From Myxococcales bacterium (lineage in GTDB: Bacteria > Myxococcota_A > Polyangia > Haliangiales > Haliangiaceae), in NCBI GenBank assembly GCA_016794545.1, contig JAEUJX010000471.1:1-46602 (forward strand): a stretch of DNA of 46,602 nt, read 5' to 3'. The notes beneath the pieces were generated by a model. The model had not been told where the DNA came from. It did no database searches and saw only the letters and a list, made by a program, of their open reading frames with translations. Position numbers and translations under genes: made by a program. Of this stretch, positions 9,881 to 17,571 are shown one piece after another. The number at the start of each line of letters is the position of its first letter. Within the stretch, counting starts at the first letter, position 1.

Positions 9881-9941
9881 GTGCGACCGCGCGTTGCCAC
9901 ATCTGCGACAGGTTGCGACGCCTCGAAAAGTGCGGTCGCAC
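9881..9941. terminator. Perfect 10-bp inverted repeat downstream of uvrC
   Basis: GTGCGACCGC (9881-9890) and its exact reverse complement (9932-9941) flank a 41-nt loop, 13 bp after the uvrC stop. There is no T-tract, so it may be a Rho-dependent terminator stem or an operator rather than an intrinsic terminator. Confidence 0.4.
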
Positions 9942-10058
9942 CCGGGGATTTCTGCATCTCCCACATGGCGAAGTCGAAGAACGAATCCATAAGATGGGAA
10001 GTCGTGTTTGTGATCTCTGGTTGGTGCAATCGCGACACGCGATCGGTTTCTCAGACGC

Positions 10059-10070
10059 AAGGAGCAAGGA
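10059..10070 (+). promoter_or_regulatory. Shine-Dalgarno region fixing the start at 10076
   Basis: AAGGAG (10059-10064) and AAGGA (10066-10070) precede the ATG at 10076. The 10-mer CAAGGAACCA (10065-10074) recurs in the leader of the LolA-like gene (29952-29961). Confidence 0.7.
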
Positions 10071-10075
10071 ACCAC

Positions 10076-10453
10076 ATGCGCACTTCGATGATGCTCGCGG
10101 CTCTCGTCTCGCTCTCGTTCGCGGCCTGCGCGACCGAGGACACCGTCTACGAGGGGGAGGTCCTGCCCGGCAAGACCGTGCAGAAGGTGATCTGCCCGAC
10201 GGGCTGCAGCGAGGACGTTCAGACCTCGCTCGACAACGGCGAATGGGCGCCGCTGTCGAGGAGCTCGTTCATCAATCTACACACTGCTGTACCAGGAACG
10301 AGCCAGTGCAACGCGAACACGCAGGCGGGTGGCTGCCAGTTCGCGTGTGATCCGGCGAAGTTCATCGAGAGCCTCCCGATCGGCACGTGCGCGGCGCTGC
10401 GCTGCGACTTCCCCGATGGCGGCGAGGTCGTGCTCGGCGGCTGCCACCACTAA
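10076..10453 (+). CDS. Small Cys-rich lipoprotein of unknown function
   Basis: 125 aa. The ATG at 10076 gives a good lipoprotein signal (MLAALVSLSFAAC) and follows a clear Shine-Dalgarno sequence; the longer open frame from 9881 has no such features. The mature part has eight further Cys residues (for example VICPTGCSED, GGCQFACDP, CAALRCDF), which suggests disulfide bonds outside the cytoplasm. No family is recognised. The 208 bp upstream hold the uvrC inverted repeat and a relatively AT-rich leader, so it probably has its own promoter. Its TAA overlaps the TAG of the convergent SOD-like gene within the shared tetramer CTAA. Confidence 0.75.
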   Translation: MRTSMMLAALVSLSFAACATEDTVYEGEVLPGKTVQKVICPTGCSEDVQTSLDNGEWAPLSRSSFINLHTAVPGTSQCNANTQAGGCQFACDPAKFIESLPIGTCAALRCDFPDGGEVVLGGCHH

Positions 10454-10914
10454 GGCGCGATCACGCCGCACGCGATCCGCGTCGTCGGCGTGTCGGCATC
10501 GTGCACGACGATGACGTGCCCGACAACGTCGGTCGCCGCGTCGCCACCGATGCTCCACGCGATCTCGGGCGGCGTCGCCGCGCGCGTGTGCTCGGCGCTG
10601 CCGGTCCCGGCGGTGCAGGCGATGTTCGGGATCCCCTCGCCACGCGCGGTATCCCAGTGACCGCCCTGCGCCGTCGCGTCGGCGCAGCTCGCGCCCTGGT
10701 GGATGTGCACGGGGTACGACTTGCCGCTCGCACATCCGTTCAGCGTCAGCTCGAGCGTGACGTCGGTTCCCGACTGCACGAACGTCGCCGTTCCCGTCAT
10801 CGTCGCCGTCCCGAGTCCCGACAGCGCAGCGGCCGCCATCGGTTCGTCTCCATCATCACTGCCGCACGCGCCCAGCGTCACGGCGAGCATCATCGCGATC
10901 ATTCTGTTCGTCAT
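10450..10914 (-). CDS. Cu/Zn superoxide dismutase-like lipoprotein
   Basis: 154 aa with a lipoprotein signal ending LGAC (Cys17). The body follows the SodC pattern: VHIH (His70, His72), GGHW (His86), VVH (His138) and RIACGVI, with Cys77 and Cys149 placed for the conserved disulfide. The four histidines match the copper ligands. The usual zinc-loop His and Asp residues are not evident: the loop reads ARGEGIPNIACTAGTGSAEH. It may therefore be a copper-only SOD or a non-enzymatic copper-binding relative. It would act in the periplasm against superoxide or as a copper sink. The stop overlaps the convergent lipoprotein stop. Confidence 0.78.
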   Translation of the reverse strand: MTNRMIAMMLAVTLGACGSDDGDEPMAAAALSGLGTATMTGTATFVQSGTDVTLELTLNGCASGKSYPVHIHQGASCADATAQGGHWDTARGEGIPNIACTAGTGSAEHTRAATPPEIAWSIGGDAATDVVGHVIVVHDADTPTTRIACGVIAP

Positions 10915-10980
10915 GCCGGCTCGTTCTGCGCGCGCCGTGCCCGAAGTCGCCGGCCGCAACCCGAGGAAACTCCTCGGCCG

Positions 10981-10996
10981 CGTTGCAGCCGCAACG
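10981..10996. promoter_or_regulatory. Inverted repeat between divergent lipoprotein genes
   Basis: CGTTGC and GCAACG flank AGCC (10981-10996). It lies between the start of the SOD-like gene (10914) and that of the gene at 11053, so it could be an operator shared by the two; a chance match cannot be excluded. Confidence 0.35.
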
Positions 10997-11052
10997 ACGC
11001 CCGTCGGCGAGTTCGCCGGAAGCCGTCGCCGGTGCGATGATACGGCTCGCGC

Positions 11053-11928
11053 ATGCGACCGGGACTCGTGGCGACTGTCCTCGTGGGCGTGATCGCGGCC
11101 GGGTGCGCCGAGGTCGCGTCGGACGCCTGCGCCGACGGCACCTACTGCCCGGTCGGATCGACGTGCGGCACCAACAACGTGTGCATCGCCCACGAACGAG
11201 CCTGTTCGCAGTTCGCGGACGGCATGCCGTGCCTCGTCGACAAGGCGACGAGCGGGTTCTGCGCCGACGACGCGTGCTCGGTCGGATTCGAGGTCATTGG
11301 CTACGGGCTCGAGATGCCAACGCGTTCGGCGCTCGCCGGGATGAGCGTCGAGATGCGCGGACACCCGGAGGTCGGAGTGTCGCTGACGAACGTCAACGGG
11401 TACTTCAGCCTTCGCACGCCGCGCCTGACCACGGGCGTCATCACGCTGACGTGGCCCGAGGCGTTCGTCACCATCACGCGCCCGGTCACCATCCGCGAGG
11501 CTCCGGTGACGCTCGAGCTGAGCTACGGCGGCATCCCGATCGTCCCGAGGCTGATCGCGCAAGCACTCGCGAGCCAGGCCGGCATCACGCTATCGCCCGA
11601 GCGCGGCATCGTCATGGGTCAGGCGTACGATCTGACGAGGGGCACGGATGACGCGGGCGGGCTGTCAGTGTCGGTGCCGCCGGGTCGCTGCGCCGGGCCG
11701 TTGTACTTCGACGCGAGTGGAACCATCGTTCCCACGGCGAGCGCGACGATCGCCGGTGCCGGCGTGTTCGTGCTCGGGAACTGCGAGACCGGCGATCTCC
11801 CGCTGACGATGACCTCGGCGATCGGACCGTGCCGCACGCTCGATAGCAACGAGACCACCACGATCGTGATCACCCCAGAGCCGGAGAAGGTCCTCTCCCT
11901 GGGGCGCATCGCCTGCGCCCCGCCGTGA
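11053..11928 (+). CDS. Lipoprotein with Cys-rich N-terminus and carboxypeptidase-regulatory-like domain
   Basis: 291 aa. Lipoprotein signal VIAAGC, then a short Cys-rich segment (CADGTYCPVGSTCGTNNVC and CLVDKATSGFC) of the kind common in myxobacterial surface lipoproteins. From about residue 80 comes a beta-sandwich like the carboxypeptidase regulatory domain (MSVEMRGHPEVGVSLTNVNGYFSL). The C-terminal half has no recognised family. Function is unknown; a structural or adhesive surface role is a guess. The stop directly abuts the convergent stop of the TPR-PEGA gene (11928/11929). Confidence 0.7.
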   Translation: MRPGLVATVLVGVIAAGCAEVASDACADGTYCPVGSTCGTNNVCIAHERACSQFADGMPCLVDKATSGFCADDACSVGFEVIGYGLEMPTRSALAGMSVEMRGHPEVGVSLTNVNGYFSLRTPRLTTGVITLTWPEAFVTITRPVTIREAPVTLELSYGGIPIVPRLIAQALASQAGITLSPERGIVMGQAYDLTRGTDDAGGLSVSVPPGRCAGPLYFDASGTIVPTASATIAGAGVFVLGNCETGDLPLTMTSAIGPCRTLDSNETTTIVITPEPEKVLSLGRIACAPP

Positions 11929-12834
11929 TCAGAACCGCACGCGGACAGCGACGCTGTCACGCGCGGGCACGACCTCGACCGCCCGTGGCTGATTGAGCGC
12001 CATCAGCAGGCCACCGGCGACCACGCCGAGTCCGCCGACCGCGAACGCACCGATCGACAGCCTGTCCTGGAGGATCGCACGATCGCGCAGCGCGGTGTCA
12101 CCGGGGACGCTGGTCGGCGAACCGACCGCGGCGACGCGGCGATCGAACTCGTCGAAGTTCGAGCGCGCCACGAGCTGCAGCACGATCCCGCCGGCCACGA
12201 GCGCACCCGCGCCGCCGAACGCGGCATAGGGAGCCCAGCGCGGGAAGCGGCGCTCGTAGCGGACCGGCGCGACCTTGACGATCGTCTTCACGGGCGCGAG
12301 CACGAGCGCGACCGGCGTGCGAGAGCCGGCAGACACGTCGAGCGTCCTCGTGAGGGTCTCGTACCCTGCGAGCGTCGCGACGACCACGTGCTTGCCCGGC
12401 ATCACGCGCACGGACTCGCGCAACGGCGCGACGCCGAGCGGCACGCCGTCGAGCGCGATCGCCGCCGCGGTCTGGTCGGCCCGCACCTCGAGCACACCGA
12501 CCTTCGCCTCGAGCGCGGAGAGTCGCCGCTTCACGGTCGCGCGCTGGTCGTCGGTCAGCGTCGCGTCGAACTCGCGCAGCAGCGCCTCGTACGTGACGAT
12601 CGCGTCGAGGTGTCGCTCCTGCTCCTGGTACGTGAGCGCGACGCCGTTGAGCGCGCGCCAGCTCGGCTCCGCGGCGTACGAGCGCTGGAACGTCGCGCGC
12701 GCCGCCGGATAGTTCGCGTCCTCGGTGAACAGCCGCGTGCCCTCGTCGAGCAAGCGGCGCGCCTCCGGATCTTCGGCGTGCGCGCTACGGGCGAGCAGCG
12801 TGGCGAGCGCGGCGGCGACCAGCAATGCGCGCAC
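11929..12834 (-). CDS. TPR-like and PEGA domain membrane protein
   Basis: 301 aa from a GTG. A signal peptide (ATLLARSAHA) is followed by TPR-like helices (residues about 25-100: LLDEGTRLF, YPAARATFQRSY, ALTYQEQERHLDAIVTYEALL). A PEGA-type beta domain follows (IALDGVPLGVAPLRESVRVMPGKHVV, about 125-180), then one membrane helix (about 208-226) and a second hydrophobic stretch near 265-280. The protein ends in RVRF. The start lies 3 nt after the stop of the Ser/Thr kinase gene, so the two are co-transcribed. Proteins of this make-up often sit beside kinases in Myxococcota; the partner is unknown. Confidence 0.8.
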   Translation of the reverse strand: MRALLVAAALATLLARSAHAEDPEARRLLDEGTRLFTEDANYPAARATFQRSYAAEPSWRALNGVALTYQEQERHLDAIVTYEALLREFDATLTDDQRATVKRRLSALEAKVGVLEVRADQTAAAIALDGVPLGVAPLRESVRVMPGKHVVVATLAGYETLTRTLDVSAGSRTPVALVLAPVKTIVKVAPVRYERRFPRWAPYAAFGGAGALVAGGIVLQLVARSNFDEFDRRVAAVGSPTSVPGDTALRDRAILQDRLSIGAFAVGGLGVVAGGLLMALNQPRAVEVVPARDSVAVRVRF

Positions 12835-12837
12835 GGT

Positions 12838-14100
12838 TCACTCCGTCAGCTCGAGCTGCTTGCGCCGGCGCTCCGCCGCGTCGTCGACGGTCGGCGCCGG
12901 TGCAGGTGCTGGCGCCGTCGCGGGCGGGGGCGCGGCGATGCGCGGCTTGCGAGCAGCAACCGGCTTCTTGTCGGTGGGGGTGGCAAGCGCCTGCGCCGGT
13001 TGCGCCGGCGGCTTTGCGAGCGGTGCCCCCGGTCGCGCGACTTCGGTGGGAGTCGGGACCGGTGCGCTCGGCGGAGGCCGCGAGGTCGTCGAGGCGCGAG
13101 ATTCGCTCGCGTGGCTCGTGTCGTCGCCGCCGCGTGTCGCCGCGAACACGGCCGCACCCGCGATCGCGAGCACCGCGATTGCGGCGGCGATCCAGCGCGT
13201 CGACCCACGCGCCGGCGGCCGCACCGGATCGACCGCAGGTGCCGGTGCCGGTGCCGGGGGACGTGTGACCTCGTCGAGCAGCGCGTCGAGCGACGAGTAC
13301 CGCTCCGCGGGATTCACCGACAGCGCGCGCAGCAGGGCGGCGCGAACCTGCGGCGGGACGGCGCGATCCTCGCGCGGCGGGCGTACCTTGCCCGCGTAGA
13401 CGTTGCGCACCATCTCGCGATACGTGGTGCCCGCGAACGGTCGCTCGCCGTAGAGCGCCTCGTAGAACGCCACGGCGAAGCCGAACTGATCGCTGCGCGC
13501 GTCGGCGACCTCGCCGCGGTGCTGCTCCGGCGCCATGTATGCAGGCGTCCCGAGCACGAGTCCGGTGTGCGTCAGCGCGAGATCGAGCGGCGATCCGTCG
13601 GAGACCGCCGGCTCCTCGCGCTCGCCGCGGTTCGCGACCAGACCGAAGTCGACGACGCGCACGCGGCCGTCGTCACCGCGCAGGATGTTCTCGGGCTTGA
13701 AGTCGCGATGCACGAGCCCGGCGGCGTGGGCGGCGGCGAGCCCGCGGCCGGCTTGCTCGAACACGGCCGTGATCTCCGCGAGCGAGCGCGGCTCGGCCAG
13801 CCACTGGCGCACCGTGCCGCCGCCGACCAGCTCCATCACGATGAACACCGGCTCGCCGGTCCCGATCTCGTGGACCGGCACGACGTTCGGATGCGACAGC
13901 CGCGCCATCGCCTTGGCCTCGCGGAGTAACCGCGGCCGCGCGTGCTCGTCGTGCAGCACCTTCACGGCGACCGTGCGGCCGAGGTCCGGATCGGTGGCGG
14001 TGAACACCGTGCCCATGGCGCCGGAACCGATCACGGCACCGAGCTTGAAGCGCCCGAGCATGCCCCCCGGCTCGACGGTGCACTTCCTCGGCTCCACCAC
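12838..14100 (-). CDS. Membrane-anchored Ser/Thr protein kinase (Hanks type)
   Basis: 420 aa from a GTG. The kinase domain spans residues about 15-280 with a full set of motifs: glycine loop GSGAMGTVF, VAVKVLH lysine, VHRDFKPENIL catalytic loop, VVDFGLV metal loop and TPAYMAPEQ. A transmembrane helix (about 303-321, WIAAAIAVLAIAGAA) follows. The C-terminal tail is rich in Pro and Ala, ends in RRRKQLELTE, and has no recognised sensor fold. It phosphorylates Ser/Thr in the cytoplasm. It forms an operon with the TPR-PEGA gene and is divergent from a sigma54-type activator, sharing a 29-bp promoter region. Confidence 0.95.
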   Translation of the reverse strand: MVEPRKCTVEPGGMLGRFKLGAVIGSGAMGTVFTATDPDLGRTVAVKVLHDEHARPRLLREAKAMARLSHPNVVPVHEIGTGEPVFIVMELVGGGTVRQWLAEPRSLAEITAVFEQAGRGLAAAHAAGLVHRDFKPENILRGDDGRVRVVDFGLVANRGEREEPAVSDGSPLDLALTHTGLVLGTPAYMAPEQHRGEVADARSDQFGFAVAFYEALYGERPFAGTTYREMVRNVYAGKVRPPREDRAVPPQVRAALLRALSVNPAERYSSLDALLDEVTRPPAPAPAPAVDPVRPPARGSTRWIAAAIAVLAIAGAAVFAATRGGDDTSHASESRASTTSRPPPSAPVPTPTEVARPGAPLAKPPAQPAQALATPTDKKPVAARKPRIAAPPPATAPAPAPAPTVDDAAERRRKQLELTE

Positions 14101-14105
14101 TATTC

Positions 14106-14122
14106 ACGATAGCGTGTATCGT
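14106..14122. promoter_or_regulatory. Palindromic divergent promoter between kinase and activator
   Basis: ACGATA (14106-14111), GCGTG and TATCGT (14117-14122) form an inverted repeat in the 29-bp gap. Read outward, each arm is a TATCGT box: 5 nt before the kinase GTG (14100) on the minus strand and 7 nt before the ATG (14130) on the plus strand. Each box matches the -10 consensus at four positions. The arrangement could be two back-to-back leaderless promoters, an operator, or both. Confidence 0.5.
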
Positions 14123-14129
14123 CGAGCCG

Positions 14130-15674
14130 ATGGGGAAGATCGCGCCGGAGACGGCGCTGGAGGTCGTACGCGAGCTCGTCGATCGCGTGATCACGACGGC
14201 GGACGAGGCCGAGCTCGTCGAGCTCGTGCTCGGGACGGTGATCCACGCGCTCGACGCCGATCGCGGCCTCGTCCTGCTCACCGACCGCGCCGGTGCGACG
14301 ACGACGATCGACGCGCGGGGCAAGCGCGGCCGGCTGTCCGCGCACGAGCAGGCCGAGATCAGCCGCTCGGTCGTTCACGAGGTCTGGCGCACCGGGAGCG
14401 CGCTGCTGCTCGAGCCCGACGTCGGCGAGGGTTCGAAAAGCGTACAGGCGCTCGGCATCGCGTGCGCGCTCGCTGCGCCGCTGCGCGTGATCGGCAAGCG
14501 CGAGGCGCGTGGTGTGCTCTACCTCGACTTCCGCGACGTCCACGTCGAGATCGGAGAGCCCGATCGCCAGCTCGTCGAGCTCGTCGCCGACGTGCTCGCG
14601 CTCGTGCTCTCGCAGCGCCGCGAGCTGAGCTCGGTCAACGAGGACCTCGAGGCTGCCCTTGGCCGCGAGCCGGTGCCGCCGCCGACCCTCGACGAGCTGC
14701 TCGCCCCCCGCTCGATAGCACCGCTGCGCGCGGACATCGAGACCGCGATCGTCAGCGACCTCCCGTTGCTGCTGCTCGGCGAGTCGGGCACCGGCAAGAC
14801 GCTGTTCGCGCGTGCGGTCGCCGGGGCGTCGCGCCGGGTCCCGGTGGTGCGCGCGATGCTCGGCTCCGCCGACGATCTCAACACGATCACCTCGGAGCTG
14901 TTCGGTCACGAGAAGGGCAGCTTCTCGGGCGCGGTCACGGCGCGCACCGGGCTCGTCACGTTCGCCGACAAGGGCACGCTCGTACTCGACGAGATCCTGA
15001 ACCTCCCGCCGCACGCACAGCAGCTGCTGCTCGACTTCACGCAGTTCGGCACGTATCGCCCGCTCGGCTGGGCGCGACCCGAACCGCGCCGCGCGCAGGT
15101 CCGGATCGTCGCCGCGACGAACGGCGACATCGCGGCCGCCGTGGCCGCGGGGACGTTCCGCGAGGACCTCTACTTCCGGCTGTCGGGGCTCACCGTCACG
15201 TTGCCGGCGCTGCGCACGCGGCGCGACGAGATCCCCGAGCTCGCCGAGGGCTTCCTCAAGCGACTCGATCCCGATCGCGGCTGGACGCTCACCGTCGACG
15301 CGCGCCGCCGCCTCCTCGCGACCGACCTCGCGTGGTCGGGAAACCTGCGCGAGCTCGAGCTGACCACGCGGCGCGCCCGCGACCGCGCCGTCGCTGCCGA
15401 TCGCGACGCGACGCAGATCGACGTCGTTCACCTCTCCGGCGTGCGGACCTCCGCTGCACCGTCGGCCGGCGCGTCGCCCGACGACATCGCCGGTGCGTGG
15501 CGCGGGCTCGCCGCCGAGCGCACGCGCCTCGACGAGCGCGAGACCGAGCTGATCAAGAAGGCGCTCGACAAGCACCGCGGCGTGCTCGCGCGCGTCGCGG
15601 CCGAGCTCGGCGTGGCGCGCTCGAGCCTCCAGTCGCGGCTCCAGACGCTCGGTGTGAAGGGCATCAAGGACTAA
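14130..15674 (+). CDS. Sigma54-type transcriptional activator (GAF, AAA+, Fis-type HTH)
   Basis: 514 aa. The N-terminal GAF-like sensor (about 20-165) includes ALDADRGLVLL and GVLYLDF. The AAA+ domain has Walker A GESGTGKT (about 217-224), Walker B GTLVLDEIL, and REDLYFRLSGLTVTLPALR. A C-terminal Fis-type HTH follows (about 475-510: HRGVLARVAAELGVARSSLQSRL). The sigma54-contact loop, normally GAFTGA, reads GSFSGA (263-268): the key Thr is replaced by Ser, a conservative change that could weaken but need not abolish sigma54 contact. It is divergent from a Ser/Thr kinase gene, so a shared signalling circuit is plausible. The TAA overlaps the convergent TAG in a CTAA tetramer. Confidence 0.93.
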   Translation: MGKIAPETALEVVRELVDRVITTADEAELVELVLGTVIHALDADRGLVLLTDRAGATTTIDARGKRGRLSAHEQAEISRSVVHEVWRTGSALLLEPDVGEGSKSVQALGIACALAAPLRVIGKREARGVLYLDFRDVHVEIGEPDRQLVELVADVLALVLSQRRELSSVNEDLEAALGREPVPPPTLDELLAPRSIAPLRADIETAIVSDLPLLLLGESGTGKTLFARAVAGASRRVPVVRAMLGSADDLNTITSELFGHEKGSFSGAVTARTGLVTFADKGTLVLDEILNLPPHAQQLLLDFTQFGTYRPLGWARPEPRRAQVRIVAATNGDIAAAVAAGTFREDLYFRLSGLTVTLPALRTRRDEIPELAEGFLKRLDPDRGWTLTVDARRRLLATDLAWSGNLRELELTTRRARDRAVAADRDATQIDVVHLSGVRTSAAPSAGASPDDIAGAWRGLAAERTRLDERETELIKKALDKHRGVLARVAAELGVARSSLQSRLQTLGVKGIKD

Positions 15675-16972
15675 TCGCAGCGGACGTAGTAGCCGCCGCC
15701 GTCGAGCGAGTCGACGTCCGGCTTGCCCTGCAACACGCGGTGGACGATGAACTCGCGCGACTGGCAGTGCGGTTGATTCGCGAGCTTCACCAGGATCCAG
15801 CCGCGCTTGTAACGGTTCTTGCCCTTGTTGACCCGATAGTAGTCGTACTTGGCGTCGCTCTTGACCCAGGTCTTCTCGTCGAATGCCTGCCAGGTCTTGT
15901 AGCTCGTGCCGATCTTGAGCACCTGAGCACCCTTGAGCTCCTTCGGGACGCGTGCCTTGACCAGCGCCTCGACCTGCGCGTCCCGGTACGGCGGCATCTC
16001 GAATCTGTCCGCGCGCGCGTTGTCCTCGAAGCGCGCCTTCAGCTTCAGTGCGACCTCGTCGGCATCCTTGAACAGGTCATCGGGGATCGGCTCGCCGATC
16101 TGCTTGAACCTCTCGACGAAGCCCTTGGTCATCGTCGTGAACCAGGCAGCGCGATCGAACACCAGCTGCTGCATCCAGTCCGGAACCTGCTTCTCGGTCC
16201 CGGCGATCACCGGCGCGGCATCGCGGACGATCTGGCGCGAGGTGAGGTTCGCGGCGTCGAGGGACATGCCGAGCAGTACCTTCTTCCTCATCACATCTCC
16301 GCCCGCTGCGGCCATGCCGCAGACGGCCGTCGGGTGCGCGGCCGGATTGGACTTGTGGTAGTCGTGCGCCGAGTCCACCAGTCCCGGGTAGCGTTGACAC
16401 ACCGCGTGGATCGCGGCGAGGTCGGCCTTCTGCCTCTTGTAGACCTCGGCGTCGTCGCGGGTCGAGGCCTGGTCGTCGAGGAGCGCCGGATCCCAGTGAC
16501 GGATCAGCTCGCGGACCGTGGTCCAGTACTCCTGGATCTCCGTGCGGAACGCGCTGCGACGCTTCTGCTGCGCCTGTTCGACCTCCTTCGCCGCAGCCGC
16601 GGCCTTCGCTCGCGCCTGCACCTGCTCGGTGAACGCGGCGCCAGCTCGAGCCATCGCCTCGCAGACCGGCTGGAGCTTGTCGACGCGCGCCTGGATCGCC
16701 CTGGCGCGTGGTGAGGCCTTGACGTCGGCGGGCAGGTTCTTCCAGTACAGGCCATACTTGAACAGCGACTGTGGACACGCCTTCATCGCCCACGTGACGC
16801 GGTCGGGGTTGGAGTCGTCGGCGAACCTGGTGCCGTCCCATTCCTTTGGCATCGGTTGGTGGTCGAGCTCCCACTCGATCTGCCGCATCTGCTCGTCATG
16901 CCGCTCGTCGGCGGCGACCTCGCCCGACGACACGGCGAGCACCACGGTGGCGATCAGCGGGAGGTTCCTCAT
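15671..16972 (-). CDS. Exported protein of unknown function
   Basis: 433 aa from the ATG at 16972, which gives a signal peptide (MRNLPLIATVVLAVSSGEVAA); the longer frame from 17053 would overlap the upstream gene and bury it. The mature protein is largely helical and charged, with a coiled-coil-like stretch (QVQARAKAAAAAKEVEQAQQ). The C-terminal part (about 340-433) is beta-rich: KIGTSYKTWQAFDEKTW, YDYYRVNKGKNRYKRGW and GGGYYVRCD. No family is recognised. The gene starts 5 nt after the stop of a lipoprotein gene, so the two are co-transcribed; both are envelope proteins of unknown role. Confidence 0.75.
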   Translation of the reverse strand: MRNLPLIATVVLAVSSGEVAADERHDEQMRQIEWELDHQPMPKEWDGTRFADDSNPDRVTWAMKACPQSLFKYGLYWKNLPADVKASPRARAIQARVDKLQPVCEAMARAGAAFTEQVQARAKAAAAAKEVEQAQQKRRSAFRTEIQEYWTTVRELIRHWDPALLDDQASTRDDAEVYKRQKADLAAIHAVCQRYPGLVDSAHDYHKSNPAAHPTAVCGMAAAGGDVMRKKVLLGMSLDAANLTSRQIVRDAAPVIAGTEKQVPDWMQQLVFDRAAWFTTMTKGFVERFKQIGEPIPDDLFKDADEVALKLKARFEDNARADRFEMPPYRDAQVEALVKARVPKELKGAQVLKIGTSYKTWQAFDEKTWVKSDAKYDYYRVNKGKNRYKRGWILVKLANQPHCQSREFIVHRVLQGKPDVDSLDGGGYYVRCD

Positions 16973-16977
16973 GGCGA

Positions 16978-17451
16978 TCACCTGGCCACCATCAGCGTGC
17001 GACAGACGGTCAGGTGGGCATCGGCGGAGCTCTGCGGGCTCCACCCCTGGCACAGCGCGGCGCCGTCGGTGGTCGGGAGATACGCGTAGACGAAGTTCTG
17101 TGACTTCGAGCGATCGTCGTCGTTCGGCCGCGTGACGCTGTAGATCAGCATGCCGTTCGGGCCGTCCTCGACGCGTCCGATCGCGCCGATCACCGTGTCC
17201 TCGCGCACCAAGGACTCGAGCGAGGTCCGCGTTGGCATGCCGCGCGTGTACTTGACCTCGACGGTGGTGCTGCCGTTGCCCCCCGGGCGGACGTCCCAGT
17301 AACCGGGCTTGGCCTCCGTGACGGTGACGGAGTCATCGCCGGGGACCGCGAGCGCCAAGCCGCTCGAGCCGAGCGGAACGGAGGAGCTGTCGTTCTTCTT
17401 CTTGCAGGCGGGTGTGATCACGGCGAGCGCGAGGACGAGTAGGTGTCGCAT
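16978..17451 (-). CDS. Lipoprotein of unknown function
   Basis: 157 aa from the ATG at 17451, chosen because it opens a lipoprotein signal (LVLALAVITPAC) followed by KKKND, a common spacer after the lipid-bearing Cys. The rest is a small beta-rich domain (DDSVTVTEAKPGYWDV, STTVEVKYTRG, GMLIYSVTRPNDDD, AYLPTTDGAALCQGW) with two Cys near the C-terminus. No family is recognised. It is first in a two-gene operon with the exported protein that follows. The 120 bp upstream hold nothing recognisable. Confidence 0.72.
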   Translation of the reverse strand: MRHLLVLALAVITPACKKKNDSSSVPLGSSGLALAVPGDDSVTVTEAKPGYWDVRPGGNGSTTVEVKYTRGMPTRTSLESLVREDTVIGAIGRVEDGPNGMLIYSVTRPNDDDRSKSQNFVYAYLPTTDGAALCQGWSPQSSADAHLTVCRTLMVAR

Positions 17452-17571
17452 GGCCAGGACAACTGCTCGCGACGTGCCAGGCGCCGGCGCTCGCAAGTCG
17501 TGATGCCGACACGGGACTTCGTCGCCGGATGCCGACGTCGGTCGGCGAGATCGACGGAGTCCGGCGTTGGC

